Below are positions 36,301-51,014 of a stretch of DNA of 64,000 nt, in pieces. The notes beneath the pieces are model-generated. The model made no database searches and was not told where the DNA came from. It saw nothing but the letters and a program-made list of their open reading frames with translations. A program made the position numbers and the translations under genes. This stretch comes from Aulostomus chinensis (taxonomy: Eukaryota > Chordata > Actinopteri > Syngnathiformes > Aulostomidae). Location of the stretch: assembly GCA_037954235.1 (NCBI GenBank), contig JBBMOA010000002.1:11956009-12020008 (forward strand). The letters run 5' to 3'. How positions within the stretch are numbered: position 1 is the stretch's first letter; every line of letters starts with the position of its first letter.

Positions 36301-39300
36301 CAGCCAGCTTCTTGTGTTTGTCGTCAGCAGGGCACTGCTTCACCTCACTGTTGGTGGTTTTCTGTAACTTTTTCTAATGCTATCATGAGGTTTATTATCT
36401 ATCATTTCATGCAACAACTGTAGGATGGACTGCAGCAGCCTTTGGTGCACACTAGGATGCTTCGGCTCATAGGCAAATAGAGGCAAAATTCCTCTTCACT
36501 TACTGCCACTCACAAATGACAGGCAGATGTGGCTGGTGCTCCAGCAGCTGGTATGACTAACCAGCTAGTCATCTGGCTGCTGGTTGAGCATAAATTTATT
36601 TCTAGAATGAATGTAGGAAGTATTCAGTCTGGTGAAACTAGGGATTGTCAGGGTAGTTGAGCATGAGAAATAAAATCTCCAGTATGATAGCACTAAGCTA
36701 GCAGGCTCTTGCATCTGGCCAGGTAGGAGACCGTGTGCTGCAATGTCTCACACAGCTGTAATGACTCCAATTTTGCGTACATTTTCCAAATAGGCAGTGT
36801 ACATGTTCTAAGAATGCCGCTCCAACCTGAACGCTATCAGGATGTCTCACTTGTCTTGGTCGTAAAAGGCAAAATATGGAAAAAGTAATTTTCTGAGCAG
36901 GAGAGGAATATTGGGGTGGAATGTGGTTGTAGTAATGACTTATTAAATACAGGACGTGGCTTGTGATGTTTCAGTTTGGAGTCGCTTCACTTTTAGACTG
37001 ATTAGTTCCCAAAGAGATTTGGAGATGCACTGTGTCTGCTGAAGGGATTAAGATTAAACCCCCACCCCCCATCTCTCCCCTTTCCCCCAATTTTTCCCCC
37101 TTCCTCCTAATCCACCCTTCAACCAGGTTGACTCATGACATCAGCCTGGATGAGTTTGAAGATGATGACCTGTCGGAGATTACAGAGATCACAGATGAGC
37201 GCGGGATGAGCCTCAACTGCAACGGCCCGGATATAAAGGTAAACCACAGACATTCCACTAAATATGCCTGATAATCTCAAATAGAAGTCTTCCTTACTTC
37301 CTGACTACTGACTCGCTGCTGGGATTAGGGAAGACGTCCGGGGGGAGTCCAGTTGGAGCAGGTGGGAGAATTTTCCGTCTAGTCTAGTGTAGTTTCTAAA
37401 CCATCACTACATCTATGATGTCCAGGAACGTTCCCATGTCAGATCATCGGCAGAGAACGTAACATTGGCTCTAACCTCTGCTCATTTCTGTCTGTTATTT
37501 CACGCTTTCATCAGCTACTATCAAAGGACGTAGGTGACACCAAGCAAATAGAAGCAATCTCCTGTGTGCTAATTTTATAAAATTTTGACCCTTCATGACA
37601 TGTTAGACACAAGGAATGGGCTTGTTGAAGAAATGTCCTCAGTTTATCATGAACAAGAAATTAGGAATTGACAAATAATTGTTGATTAATTTTTTTTTCA
37701 ATAAAATGTCTTTGGTTGAAAATACAGAAGAGAACTTATTTTTTGCTCAGTTAACTCTGTATCTCAAGAAGAAACTATAGTCCAGCAGTCGTCTTCAGCT
37801 AGACAGAAGACAGAACATACAGAACATAGTGCAGCGGAGGTCCAGCCTCCCAGCCGAACCAAACCAACACTGCCGCTCTCCGAGACACAACAGAGACTCT
37901 TTTAGACACGATTCCATATCTGTCTTAATCAGTATTTTGATATCTTGGCTCCTGTTATTTGCTCGTCGTGCTGCGCAGCTCCTCCGCCGACACCAAACTC
38001 TGCCGTGTGTTCTGGTGTTTGTTGTCACTTTCTACAGCAGGGCGTAACTCTAGACAACTGAGTCAAAGATCGAACAGTGATGAGACGGTGGTCAGTCGTT
38101 CCATCGCTGCATCGGCCTGCTGAGCCAAACGATCCATGTTTGATTCCATACTTTCTTCTTGGTCATCTCTGGATGTTTTTCTGTGCTGTTCCCATTGATG
38201 CATTCAGACCAAATGGGGTCAGCTCTTGACTTTCTCCTCTTGTGCAGTCTTTGGCTGAGTATTAAGTTTTCTCTTTGTCCTAAAATAGTTAAATTGCGCC
38301 CCCCTGGCTGTTTGCTGCTGCATGGGGGAATTCATTGCAATGCTTTGTAAGCACGCATCACGACACAACCTCACTCAGACGCTGATACAAACATCAGGTC
38401 GATCCGAATAGCACGCGACGGTCTGAATCCTTGACCTGAACCAGGTCATTGATGGTAGATCAGTCAGGCCCATCCTGCTGAGTTCAGGTTCCCTCACCTC
38501 TCATCATTGTTGCATAATGGAAGTGCAATAACAAATGTGTTAAAAGTTGTTAATGACTGAGTGTTAAGTAGCGTAGTCGAAATGTGTCAAAACAACAACC
38601 AGGGACTTGACTGCTGTGAGCCCGCGACTCTCTCCCTCTTCCCTTTGTTTTGATTTAACTCAGTAATGAGCGCTACCTGGCATGTTCATTCTTAGTGTTC
38701 ATTTCCTCAAATTTTATAAGAGCGTGCTGCCTCTGTTCACCGTCCAAATTAGATCTGGGCAGGAGACTGTCCTCGCTGTGGTGTTTTGTCCTTAACAGCT
38801 GCTGCATTCAGCATCCTGCCAGCAGAGGAACGACGCTAGAGGCGAAACCTGACAGTCAGTAACAGAGACGTTCAGAAAAAAAACTAGAGCCTGATTGCAT
38901 ATGATTGCCCCACTGCATCCTGGGAATCTAAATAATTAAGCAGTGTAGCGTGTTCAAATCCTCCAAAACTTAGCTGAAGTGAGGGTTGTTTTTTTTTTTT
39001 GTGAAAGTTTGGCACACCACAGGTTTGTTCAAGGAGTATTGGTGTATAGGAGAGAGTATTGGAGGGAGGGAGGGGAAGGGAGAGAAAAAGAGAGAGCAAG
39101 AGCTGTGGAGGGGTACAGAGGGAGGGACTAAGCAGAGGTAAATGTATTATTCTGTCAGATCTCTGCGGCTCTGTTCCCACTGAAACCATCATCACCTCCT
39201 CCTCCACCATTCAGCTCTGCTGCTGTAACCAAGGCAACAGGAGGGTCGAAGGGTTGTCTTGCTCTTATTTCCTTTTTTTGTTGTTGTTGTTTTAGGTCAT

Positions 39301-39813
39301 TTACATGAGCAGATGAGCATTTGTATGCATTTGTTTTGGATAGACGGTGACCTGAGGTGTTAGAGAGCCAAGGATATCAGGGATATTTTTAGCTTGAAAA
39401 AATATTTTTCTTGCTCACTCTGCCCTTTTTTGTGTCGTTCCATCCAGAGAGCTAATTATATCTATGATTATTGAATGTGGAGCTGTGTATGTGCGTGCAT
39501 GCAACCGCGTGCATGTGTGTGGACATTGATGACTCACACTCCTGCAGCGCCTCAGAGAGATCAGTATTCAAAATGGCTCCCTGACAGTTAAACATGAGCC
39601 GAGTGTGACAGCAGAGACAACAACAAAACACACGTGTCACCAACTGTGTCACAGACAGTTTGACATGTATGCACGTACCTGATTTGTCTGTGTAGAGCGT
39701 GAAGAGAACGAGTCAGGTACGGCTCTTTGTTCGCTCCAGGCTCTCTGTCCTTATGTATGACTAAATATACGTTTTTACCTTACATTCGTTTTAGTTTCCT
39801 GTTAGACACAGGC

Positions 39814-39856
<43 letters not shown>

Positions 39857-42756
39857 ACAGCCACAGAAAAGTGCACACAGCAACAAAACACACTCAAAGC
39901 AACAGCTGACCCTGACTTCAGCTTTGTTAAACCGTGAAACCCTGGAATCATGCTGCATATTTACTGAGGAAGCACTCAGGGAAGGCGACGTCTTGGTCCC
40001 TGGCACTTTCATGCTCAGTTCTAATAGAGAGACAAACAAAGGCCACCCAAAAAGAAAAGACGAGCATTTCTAAAATGACAGCATGTTAGATTTGTTAATT
40101 CTCAAGAGTTACTGATAGAGGAACCTGCCTGCTGAAACCTGCAGGTGAAAACACTCACTGTCATACAGCAGAAGACAAATACATCCAAACAAGCAACGAT
40201 GGACCTATGTGGGTTGCCTGCCTGTCACCCCGGCGGTACTAACGTGGGTGTGTAGAGGCGCCCGAGCAATGGAACAAATGAAACCCTGTTTTTAATGCTG
40301 TATTCCATTTTGCTTAAGACTCAGGAACAAACCACCTCCAACTTGGAAATGTGCAGCTGAACAGCCACTCAAGTCCAGATTCCTACTCAGAAACTCAAGC
40401 CTGATCCACGTAGACCGAGTGGGTGAAACTGATGTCACAGCGACGCGTCACGGTGGCGCGCATAGTGAATGGTAGCAGTGGTGACACGAGTGTTGCTGAC
40501 ACATGGTAATGCACCAGTCAATAAGCGCATGTTGTGGAAATGCTGCTTTGCACTGCATTGTATACTTGTATTTTGATCAACAATTTACCTAAAATATGAA
40601 TGTTGTATTATTTATAGCCTAATATGGTTTTACATGATTTGGATTTCCCTCTTAAAATTTAGTGTGATTGTCTTACATTTCAACACAAGATCTACACTGA
40701 TCGTCAGGAGCGTAGGAAGGTGTTTGCTCCAGAGCAAAAAAATCTCAATAGATACCAGCGGAGACAACGGTCGTGCAGCTCAGGGCATGTCAGGTTTTTT
40801 TGTAGTGCATTTTCCTTCGGTGGTATTAAGTACAGCTACCCTCAGCTGGTTTGTCCAAGTTATGTTGTGTTGTTCATTTCTTTATATGTTTTTAAATAGG
40901 AAAAAGACTTTTTCCCCCCAATCATGAATTACTTTCTCATCCAGCCTGCATTTACTGGTCACCCCCAAGTACTGCAGCTGTTTCTGGACTAAATTCACTC
41001 AGTGGGGTGATGTTGTTGTTATGGCTAGCAGGATTATTTCCATATCACCTTCACCTGCTTGTCATCACCTGCTTGTCATCACCTTTCTTTTCATGACAAA
41101 GGGAGGGGTTTTAGTGGGGTTGCCGTTCTTTCCTGATGACAGCAATTCTTTCACCCTATCCTTCCACAACAGTTCCAATCCGGTTTTCGCCCTCATCATA
41201 GCACAGAAACAGCCCTCCTTAAAATCACCAATGACCTTCTGTTGGCAGCTGACTCCGGACTATTATCCATTCTCATCCTTCTCGATCTGAGCGCGGCTTT
41301 TGACACCATTTCTCACTCCATCCTCCTTGACCGACTTGCCTCCATTGGACTATCAGACATACCCCTGGACTGGTTCCGCTCATATCTCTCTGGCCGCCCT
41401 CAATTCATTCAGTTAAAATCTTTCACATCCGATCCCTCCCCCCTCTCCTCTGGTGTTCCCCAGGGCTCTGTCCTTGGCCCTATCCTTTTTCATCATATAC
41501 CTCCTCCCACTTGGACTGATATTCCATAAGCATAACATCTACTTTCACTGTTACGCGGACGACACCCAGCTCTACGTTTCCTCCAAACCCTCCTCCACCC
41601 TCCCACCCTCCTCCCTCTGTGCATGTTTACAGGAAATCAAATCCTGGTTCACCTCAAACTTCCTCAAACTTAACAGTGATAAAACAGAAGTAGTCCTCAT
41701 TTCCTCCAAATCCACACTCAACAAGCATCCCAGTTTCACCCTCACCATTGACAACACCTCGGTTTCCCCTTCCCCTCAGGTTAAGAGTCTGGGTGTCGTC
41801 CTCGACTCCACCTTATCATTCCATACCCACATCAACAACACCATCCGGTCCGCCTACTTCCACCTCCGGAATATCAACCGTCTCCGCCCATCTCTCACTC
41901 CCAACAGCGCTGCAGTCCTGGTCCACTCTCTCGTCACCTCCCGTCTGGATTATTGTAACTCACTTCTTTTTGGTCTCCCACACCAACTCCTCCATAAGCT
42001 TCAATTGGTCCAGAACGCAGCTGCCGAATCATCACCAGAACCCCTGTCATCAGTCACATCACCCCCGTTCTACATCAACTCCACTGGCTTCCAATTAAAC
42101 ACCGCATTGACTACAAGATCCTCCTCCATACATTCAAAACCATCCATAACCTCGCCCCTTCATACCTGTCAGACCTTCTCCACACCAACATTCCCACCCG
42201 GTCTCTCAGGTCTTCCTCCTCCATCAGCCTCAACGTCCCCTCCTTCCGTCTGACCTCCATGGGGGCTAGAGCCTTCAGTTGCTGTGCCCCTTGCCTCTGG
42301 AACTCCCTCCCTCCTGACATCAGAAACATTGACTCCATTGATACCTTCAAAAAACTTCTCAAAACTCACCTTTTTAGACAGGCGTATGGCTGAATGCCCT
42401 CTTCTGTGCTCTACCAGAGACTTCTGTTGTTGTTCTTTTAAATTGTGCATGTTTTGTTGTTTTTTTAAACTGTTGTACGGTGACCTTGAGTGCCTTGAAA
42501 GGCGCCTTATAAATAAAATGTATTATTATTATTATTATTAACATCTAACAATCGTTCAGGCTTCAGTCTCATCACAAAACATCAGAATGAACCCTCTCAG
42601 TTCTACTGGCTCAGCAGCTCAGCTGGTAAAAGCAAAAGAAGAGACTGATTCTCTTCTCAGGAGTTGGTAGAGACCAAACCAGAGCTAAACAGGGGGTGAG
42701 TAATGCACTTACAGGTATCAGTGGGACACACACACTCACACTCACACACACTCACA

Positions 42757-42802
<46 letters not shown>

Positions 42803-45800
42803 CACACCACTCCCATCTAATTCATCGTTTTAGCTTTAAGAGTTAGATTTATGTTTATGTTTCAGAGCAGAGGATGAGTGAATGAGTCCCCTGATAGGCT
42901 GACTGATATTATTGCCACATCTGTCATATTTAAGCTGTCATCAAAGCTTTATTTCAGCTTTCTATTTAAAAGTACTCAGCATTCACAAGAGTCTAGTCCT
43001 CTTTAAAAATATATGAAGGGTTGGTACAGCTTCAGAATATGAAGTGTGTGTGCTCTTTTGTAGATCCCCTTACTGTACACACATGCACATGCGGTGACCT
43101 CATCAGTGAGCTCACCATCCCCAGGGGCTCAGGATGCCTCTTGTCTTATCAATAATGGACGGTCACTCAGAGGGAGCTCCACAGAGCCCAGACGGGCGTG
43201 GCGTCTGCCTCAGTGGAGGCCAATGACAATGGAAGTGTGTGGGTTTTATACAGAGAGCAGAAAAAGAAAGAGTGCGTCCTGATAGATTTGCAAATGGAGT
43301 TGTGGTTCAAACTTGTCACATCACACAGCATTTTAGTTGTTCTTTTAAAGATTGCATGTGTTCTGCAACAAAAACACCTGCAGATGTCAGATATTATTTT
43401 CAAGTATGAGGCGCTCACCCACAGCCACCTGGTTGTAGTTCCAGCATCAGAAAATGAACACATCCTTACACAAAGGAATGATGACCAGTTGTCAAACAGA
43501 TTATTTATTGGCGGGCGGGCATGACTCGAAGGTAGAGTGGCCGTCTAGCAGCTGAAGGGTCGCTGGTTCCATCCTCACTCCCCCGGTGACCATGTCCCCC
43601 TTGGCCTCTTACCCAATGTCAGCTGGGATAGGCTCCATGGATGGATGGATGGCTTATAGCCTGGACCTATTAAAAGAGACCCAACAAAGGCCTGTCAACC
43701 AATGTGTTAAATTTGTTTTTTGCATTTGAAATTCTAAGTATCGGGGGTCTGGGGTACAGATGGGTGAATTGTGGTTTGAGTGGGGAATTCTGTCATTGCC
43801 TCATGGATGTAATATATTTTACATGTGATTAGGTTTTTTTTTTGTTTTGTTTTTGGTGGGGGAGGTATGTGGACCCCTTAGTAGCAACTAGTCCATTTAA
43901 ATACTTCCAATTACGTCATGACCACAGCAGTGGCTTCACCTGTATGTTGAAATATGCATCATAATATGATGTTCAATGATGTGCACACGCCTCCATAGCA
44001 CTTCCCAAAAGTCAGGAAATTGCCAGGTTAACAGAACTAAACAAAGCTGACTAATTTATCACCTTGTAATATAGGAACTTTAGCCACAGTACAGCCAAAG
44101 AACCAGGACCTGCCTTTAATTGTATTATAATTAATTAGTAACCTGGGGCTGCACGGTGGTGCAGTGGTCAGCACTTTCGCCTCCCAGCAAGAAGATTTCG
44201 GGTTCGAGCCCCTGCTCCAGCACAGGATCTTTCTGTGTGAGTCTGCACCCCGCCTCTCGCCTGAAGGCTGCTGGGATAGGCTCCAGCCCCCCCGCACCCC
44301 TTAACAGGATAAACAGTAGAAAATGGATGAAGAAATTCATGCCCCATGACTCTTGACTTGACACGTTATTTGCAACATACTCTTCTCTCTTAATGGCATG
44401 TGACTGAATATTTACTTTATTTATGTGGGAATTGTCAGATTATATTTCCAATATCAAATCCAGTGATTTGGGCCAGTACCAGACCAATACCAATACTGAT
44501 ACCAATGGTAGCGTTCCAAAAAAATTAATGCGTGTGTCACATTGTTTTTTTTTTGGTTTCATCCTCGCCCCGTGCCACCCACTCCTCCAGGCTGCATGGC
44601 TCCCAGTTTTATAGTTTGCTTGTAATCCTACTGACAGACTGAGAGTCGGTGCTGAATACAGAACCTCAGTGGTGCTAGTTGTGAATCTGAATTAGTGTAC
44701 ACGTGGTCAGTGTGGTCATGAAGGTTTAATGTGAAGCAGCTCATCTCAAGAGTGAAAGGTAAAGAGATTTGTTCTTTCCTCGGGGACATGAAACGACAAC
44801 ATGAATTATCATGAACGCAGAGAGAGAGAGAGAGCGAGTGAGCAGGGGTGGATGGATTTTATTAGCAGTCATTTGTTGTGAATGAATGGTTGAAAAGATT
44901 AGGCGGGTGGGGTCAGCTAGAGTGGGCAATAACATTGGATGACCATAGGAACAATGTGCACGCACACGCAATCTCCGTTTGTATCTGCAGGTTGACTGAC
45001 AGGAGAGGCAGTGTTTGTCTGGACTGCCCTGTGTTATGTAAGACGTTGAGAAAGCTATGTTGAAATAATCGTTAGATCCACTTTAAGTCAAAGTGAAATG
45101 AGAAAGAAAGCCTTTTAACCCTGTTACGTCATTCAAGCTCATCCAGTGAGCAGAATATGATGAAAAAAACTACTGGAAAAAATTAACTTAAATTGCATTA
45201 AACTCTGATCATGTTTTCTACCTGTGAAACAGAATCAAGTCCTGTGTCAGGAAAAATCATCCATCCATCCATCCATCCATCCGTTTTCTTCCGCTTATTC
45301 TGATTAAGGGTCGCGGGAGGTGGAGCCTATCCCAGCAGCCTTCAGGTGAGAGGCAGGGTTCACCCTGGACAGGTCACCAGTCCATCACAGGACCAACACA
45401 GAGAGACAGACAACCATTCACACTCACAGTCACACCTACGGTCAATTTAGAGTATCAATCAGCCTCGTCCTCTCTTGATGTCTTTGGACTGTGGGAGGAA
45501 GCTGGAGTACCAGAGAGAACCCACACAGGAACAGGGAGAACATGGAGACTCCACACAGAAAGATCCTGTGCTGGAGCCGGGGCTCAAACCTGGAACCTTC
45601 TTGCTGTGAGGCTACAGTGCGAACCACTGCACCACCGTGCCATCCTACTATAAATCAGTTTATATCAAAATTGAATGTTAAGCAAGTCAGCAGCTGTGTG
45701 TGTGTTTGTGTTTGTGTGTATGTTTGCATTTTTTGCCTGAGCTGAACTCTCACTAGTTGAGTTTATGTAATGTTAAACTGAAGGAGTGAATTTGTACTGA

Positions 45801-46090
45801 GTTCACTTCTTCCAACTACAAATCATGGATCCTTTTTATTTATTTTAGTAATTTTCATGTCAAGTAGCTACAGTAGTATTGACAAGGACCTCATTATAAC
45901 CTTCCTGTCACAGTACAATTTTATCATAAGATATTGCAACATGATTTGTTATTGATACCAGAAGCTAGAATATTTTTTTAAAAATTGCAATGTATTAATA
46001 CACACGCACACACACACATACATACATATATATATATTATATATAAATATACACTTATATATATATATATATACACTTATATATATATAA

Positions 46091-46121
<31 letters not shown>

Positions 46122-49100
46122 AGTGTATATATATATATATAAGTGTATATATATATATATATATAAGTGTATATATATATATAAGTATATAAATTTTTTT
46201 TTTTTTTGCACAGCCTAACAAGTTGTCTTCCTAGCTGATAGTATGTGGGCTGATCTTCATGTCTCCTTTCCCCAAATTACCGTGGATTTGGCCCACTTAC
46301 AGGAATGAATTGACCTACAGCTCCAGATTCTGCATAATTTCACTGTGGAGTGTTTCAGCAAACTGCAGAGCTGTTTCACTGTAACGCTCCATCACACACC
46401 CACTTTTCAACATCGAAATCCAAGTGCTCCCAGAGTCATGCGTCCTATTTCAAACAGCTCATTCTTTCCAAATGTCCCTTAATTACAAAAAGATGGCATG
46501 GCTCTCATCATTGCACATATCTTCTTCCTTCCAGGCTGTTTCGCCTCAAGTGTTTTTTGCGAGGTGGTATTTTGAGTGATATATCACTTCTTTTTTTTTT
46601 TGGAAATACACTCATTTGTCATCCTCTCCAGAACCAGACAAGAAGATGGATCCCCTTCTCTCCTTGTTCTCCATCAGAGAGCTGAGGAGACCTGCTGACT
46701 GCTAGTTAGCCTAGCACAATGAATGCTAGTGGGTGTGCACTGTTTTCATACTTCTGTCAAAAGTCATCAGATCTGGTTCAGGATCTTGGTTTGTCCAGCA
46801 GTAATCCTTACTTAGCTTATCTTAGCTATCCTTAGCTTGGTTGGTAGCAGCAGTCGCTCTTCTAGTAGTCAAACATTGTTTTTGTTTTGATGGCACTCGT
46901 GTTTTGTGATGATGCACCAAATCACTGTGCCCAGTCAGGAAAGTAACTCCGGCTGTGTATCTGAGTCTAGAGTTACAATGTGTCATCATTTTAGATTTTT
47001 ATTTTATTGTGAATGTTATATGCAACCCTTGTTAGATCATTGCAGAATGTTTAGGTTAAAAATGTATTTGATGATTTTTCACTTGGGATGCACGGTGGTG
47101 CAGTGGTCAGCACTGTCACATCAAGAAGGTTCCAGGTTCCAGTCCTGGCTCCATCACAGGATCTTTCTGTGTGGAGTCTCCATGTTCTCCCTGTTCCTGT
47201 GTGGGTTCTCTCTGGTACTCCAGCTTCCTCCCACAGTCCAAAGACATCAAGAGGGGACGAGGCTGATTGATACTCTAAATTGACTGTAGGTGTGACTGTG
47301 AGTGTGAATGGTTGTCTGTCTCTATGTGTTGGTCCTGTGATGGACTGGTGACCTGTCCAGGGTGAACCCTGCCTCTCACCTGAAGGCTGCTGGGATAGGC
47401 TCCAGCCCCGCCACCACACACAGGTGACCCTTAATAGGCTAAATAGTAAAAAATGGATGGATGGATGGATGGATAGATGGATTTTTCACTTAGCTATGCT
47501 AACACTTCCCATAAAGTGTCATTCACCGTGCTAAGCTAGTGGTCAGCTGGTCCCTGATGCAGCACAGAGCGGAGAGACAGAGAGAGAGGGAGGGGGGTCG
47601 ATCTTGTGCGGCTGTGAGGAGGTTGGATAAACTCTCATAAAGTCTTTTGCTCAAATCATCTTAAATAGGTTGTCGAAAAAATGTGTCTGATTAAACTTCC
47701 TCATGTGAAAGAAACATGTGAGTCCAGCAGTTGATGATTCTGATCAAACAAGCCTGGCATGTGTGATGCGTCTCACAAACGTGCCGGAGCAGCACTAATG
47801 TTTCTATCTGACACTCATAAACCACTGATTGAAATCGATGGAGAAACAGACTCCTTGATTCTCTTCAATAAAACGCTATGTTGACATCAATAAAAACAAA
47901 ATGTTGTTAACCCAGCGAGGCAGAGGAAGGGATGAAGAGAGAGAGAGAGGGGCAGAGAGAGGCAAACAGGGAAGGAAAGAAAGACAGAGCTCAGCAAAAT
48001 ACAAGACCTCTTTTTGTGGCAAGTGCTTCTCTCACCTACTGTACATGTCTGAGCTTAAAATACATCTGTTGTGGTGGTGGTGCACACTCACTGAACCCCC
48101 CCCCCCCACCCCCATACACAGACACACACACACTGCTCACATCGTCTCATCCACGTATGGTAACTGAAAGGAAGCTGCCTCATCAACAAGCACAGCACCC
48201 CGTGTGTCTCTTGCCCTGCTCGGTTGTTTACCGATGCGTTTCAGTGGACACCAACACAGTTTACTGGCAGCTGAAGGTTTGATAGGATGCAGGATTGCAC
48301 ACAGTTTAAACGTTATGAAATAAAGGTAATTTTTTTCTTCATCCTAGCTGGCCTGGATTCCTTTAAATTGCCGGGGGGGGGGGGGGTGCTCAGGGGAGTG
48401 AAAACAAACCTCGAATTGTAATTTTTATGAATACATGTTAGGAAACCATTACAACACTATCACACATGAAGCAAACACGAGTGACATTGACATCCTGTGC
48501 CCACCAACTCCAGAGAAAAGGCTTTCACTGTAGTGTGCGCCGCCCTGGGCCAGCCCTGTGAGGTAAAAACCACTCCACCGCTGACCTACATCCAACACAA
48601 GATACTAAAACCAAGACTGTAGAGGACAAAGTCAAAACAACTGCAAAACAAAATCCCCGGCCTGGAGCAGCAGCGCTCCTCTGTGCCAGGCTGCATCCAC
48701 ACTAACACAGTTTCAGTTCAAATCTCTAACGTTTCTGTCCCACATCCTTATGAGTATAGAATTTTTTTTTAAAGCCCCAGTATAGAGATTTTTGAAAACT
48801 GTGTTGTGTTGTGAGGACTGAACACGATGACAGTCGGCATGGTCACAGATCACGTGACTCTTTCCTGGACAGAAACAAAGCAGTGACATCAGTATTGACC
48901 ATCAGAGGGGGCTTTGGCATGGAGACAGACAGGACTTGTGCTTAGTGGGGCTTTTTTGTTGGCAGCAGTTTATTGGGGGCGGGGGGGGGGGGGTCTGCTA
49001 GGTGTTAGCTTTTTCTACCACTTGGTTGCTAACTTCCTGTCTGCTGAGTTTTTTGTGTAGAAACAAAGTGGATGATGTGTTTAAGGCCTGGAAACTCAAA

Positions 49101-50980
49101 CTATAAACTGACTTCCTGCCACCATCATTTCCCTCTGAAAGGCAGATTTACCCCAGATTTCCATTTCTAAAAATTATCGGCTCTCTGGATTTTCTTAATT
49201 TCCTTTAAAGTATGTGATGTCAGACAAATCTAAAGATTAAAGACCTTATCTCGGTTCGGTATTTTGCGGCTTATCTTTTTCCGTTGAGTGATTCATTTGT
49301 ACTGCTTATTAACTGATTCTTTTTCCTTTTAACAGTGAGGTGGTTTAATATTTTCTTTGCGCTTGGCTTGTATGGGTCGGTGGATCTGTGTCCGCTGCAG
49401 CTCTTTTCAGTCGTTGAGCAGGTGTGATGTCACACAGATGCCTTCTGCTGTTTTCTGTACGACTGCTCCGAGGGGTTCTTGTAGAAAACCTCTCAACATT
49501 TCCAGAAGTTGCTGTCTGTCTTTTTCAGGCAGTCAATCCTGTGTCCAACATACTGGAGGCCCTGCTCGTCCATGTCTTGATGTGTGTTTTAATAGAAGCT
49601 CTAATAACGAGTAGATGAGGGCGAACGCTAGCGGTGAGGGTCCTGTCATGTCCTCACATCCTCTTTGCTCTGCAGTGGTCAGATTGCTCTCGTCCTCTGG
49701 ATTGTGTTCATTGTAGGAAACGATATCAAGCAAATGATGCAAGGAGTAACAAAAAGCCAGCAGGTCATGCAGGCCTGTCAGAGAGCTTAGATTTGTGCTC
49801 TCCGGCGATGCGAGGCGCTTCATCCCAGCTCTCCCCAGCACCCTGCCAGAAAAAAACACATCACCACGTGGACCCAGGTCGTGATTGGATAAGAGCAGAG
49901 CATCACAGGGCAGCAGCAACATTTCCTTTGCCTCCTCGTCACAGAGCCCCCCTCGTCTCCTGGCAACAGAGTTCGGGCTCTTTTAAAGGGGCCGGTCATA
50001 AATTGAGGTCATAAAAGAGGAGAGGACGAGTAGAAATTCAATACATGAACAGATATGGATCTTAGGCAGGCAAGGAGGTGAGCGGAAGGAAAGAAGAGAG
50101 AATGAATATATGATGTGACTGAGCTTCAAACACAGTGGGAGGGAGGCTGACAGACGGGGCAGTGATTTGTGGGTACTTGATGGATAGATGGAGGGATCAG
50201 GGATGATGAAGCACCAAGACATAACAGAGGCCGGGCTTTGAAGCCACTCACACAACAGGAAATTGCGAGGGAAAACCATAAAATAACATAAAATTTTGAC
50301 TGATTATTCCTGTTCCAGTTATGTCTTTTGTCCTCTCAGTGCACATTTTGCTTTGCAGTATAATCTTCAATAACAACATTTTTATGCTTTTTGAAACCTA
50401 AATGAAATCACTGCAAGTACAAAGCTTTTATTACACTATTAACGAACCACAATGCTGATGACCCACACCACAACAAGAGTCACACCTCCTGGTGTGATTA
50501 TGGCATTTAATGTCCTCGACAACGTCTGAAGTCTCATTTAACATTTTTAAGACGCTGCACTTGTGAATTTCAAGGGCTTTTATGAAATTGTTGTTTAACA
50601 AAACATCAAAATGTGAGACGAGAGAACCAAATGTGCAACAATGCTAACTTAATTTCCTGGTTTTTAAGGGCTTCTTTCTGTGCCGCTCTGTCACTACGAT
50701 ACATTGATCATGCGATTTATTTGAGTGTAAATACAACCCGGTTATGTGACGTTTCTGCAGCGTAACGCATCTTGTAAACTGAGGCAGTGTTTCTGGGTTG
50801 CATTTGTAGAAACAGGAGAAACTGAACACCTCTTGCCTGCATGTCATGATGTATTTGGTCTTGAAATGTGGACTTTCAGGGACTCAAACCATGAAACATA
50901 ATATAGCTGCACCCAGCTGTCGTTTCCTAATAAAGTCCCAGTCTAAGGGGTCTGGCTTTTTAGCAACTGCCCCCCCCCCC

Positions 50981-51014
<34 letters not shown>

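Larger units (their letters stand above)
20252..37126 (+). other. mapk8ip1: mapk8ip1 intron 1 (16.9 kb)
   Basis: It contains the alternative first exon (26976-27031), SINE copies, microsatellites and an inverted repeat near 36.2-36.6 kb, all listed separately. Remaining ORFs of 60-219 codons (for example 26770-27429, which overlaps the alternative exon in another frame) have no recognisable domain and follow CT/AG-rich tracts. Long intron-1 stretches such as 20.9-21.7, 22.6-24.0, 25.3-26.6, 29.2-30.2, 31.0-33.4 and 34.0-36.2 kb hold nothing I can name. Confidence 0.8.

Noticed and set aside
49357..50014. Overlapping ORFs of 85-129 codons in mapk8ip1 intron 2
   Set aside because: No domain, no matching splice phase with the gene (exons 2 and 3 already join in phase 0), and no conservation evidence.
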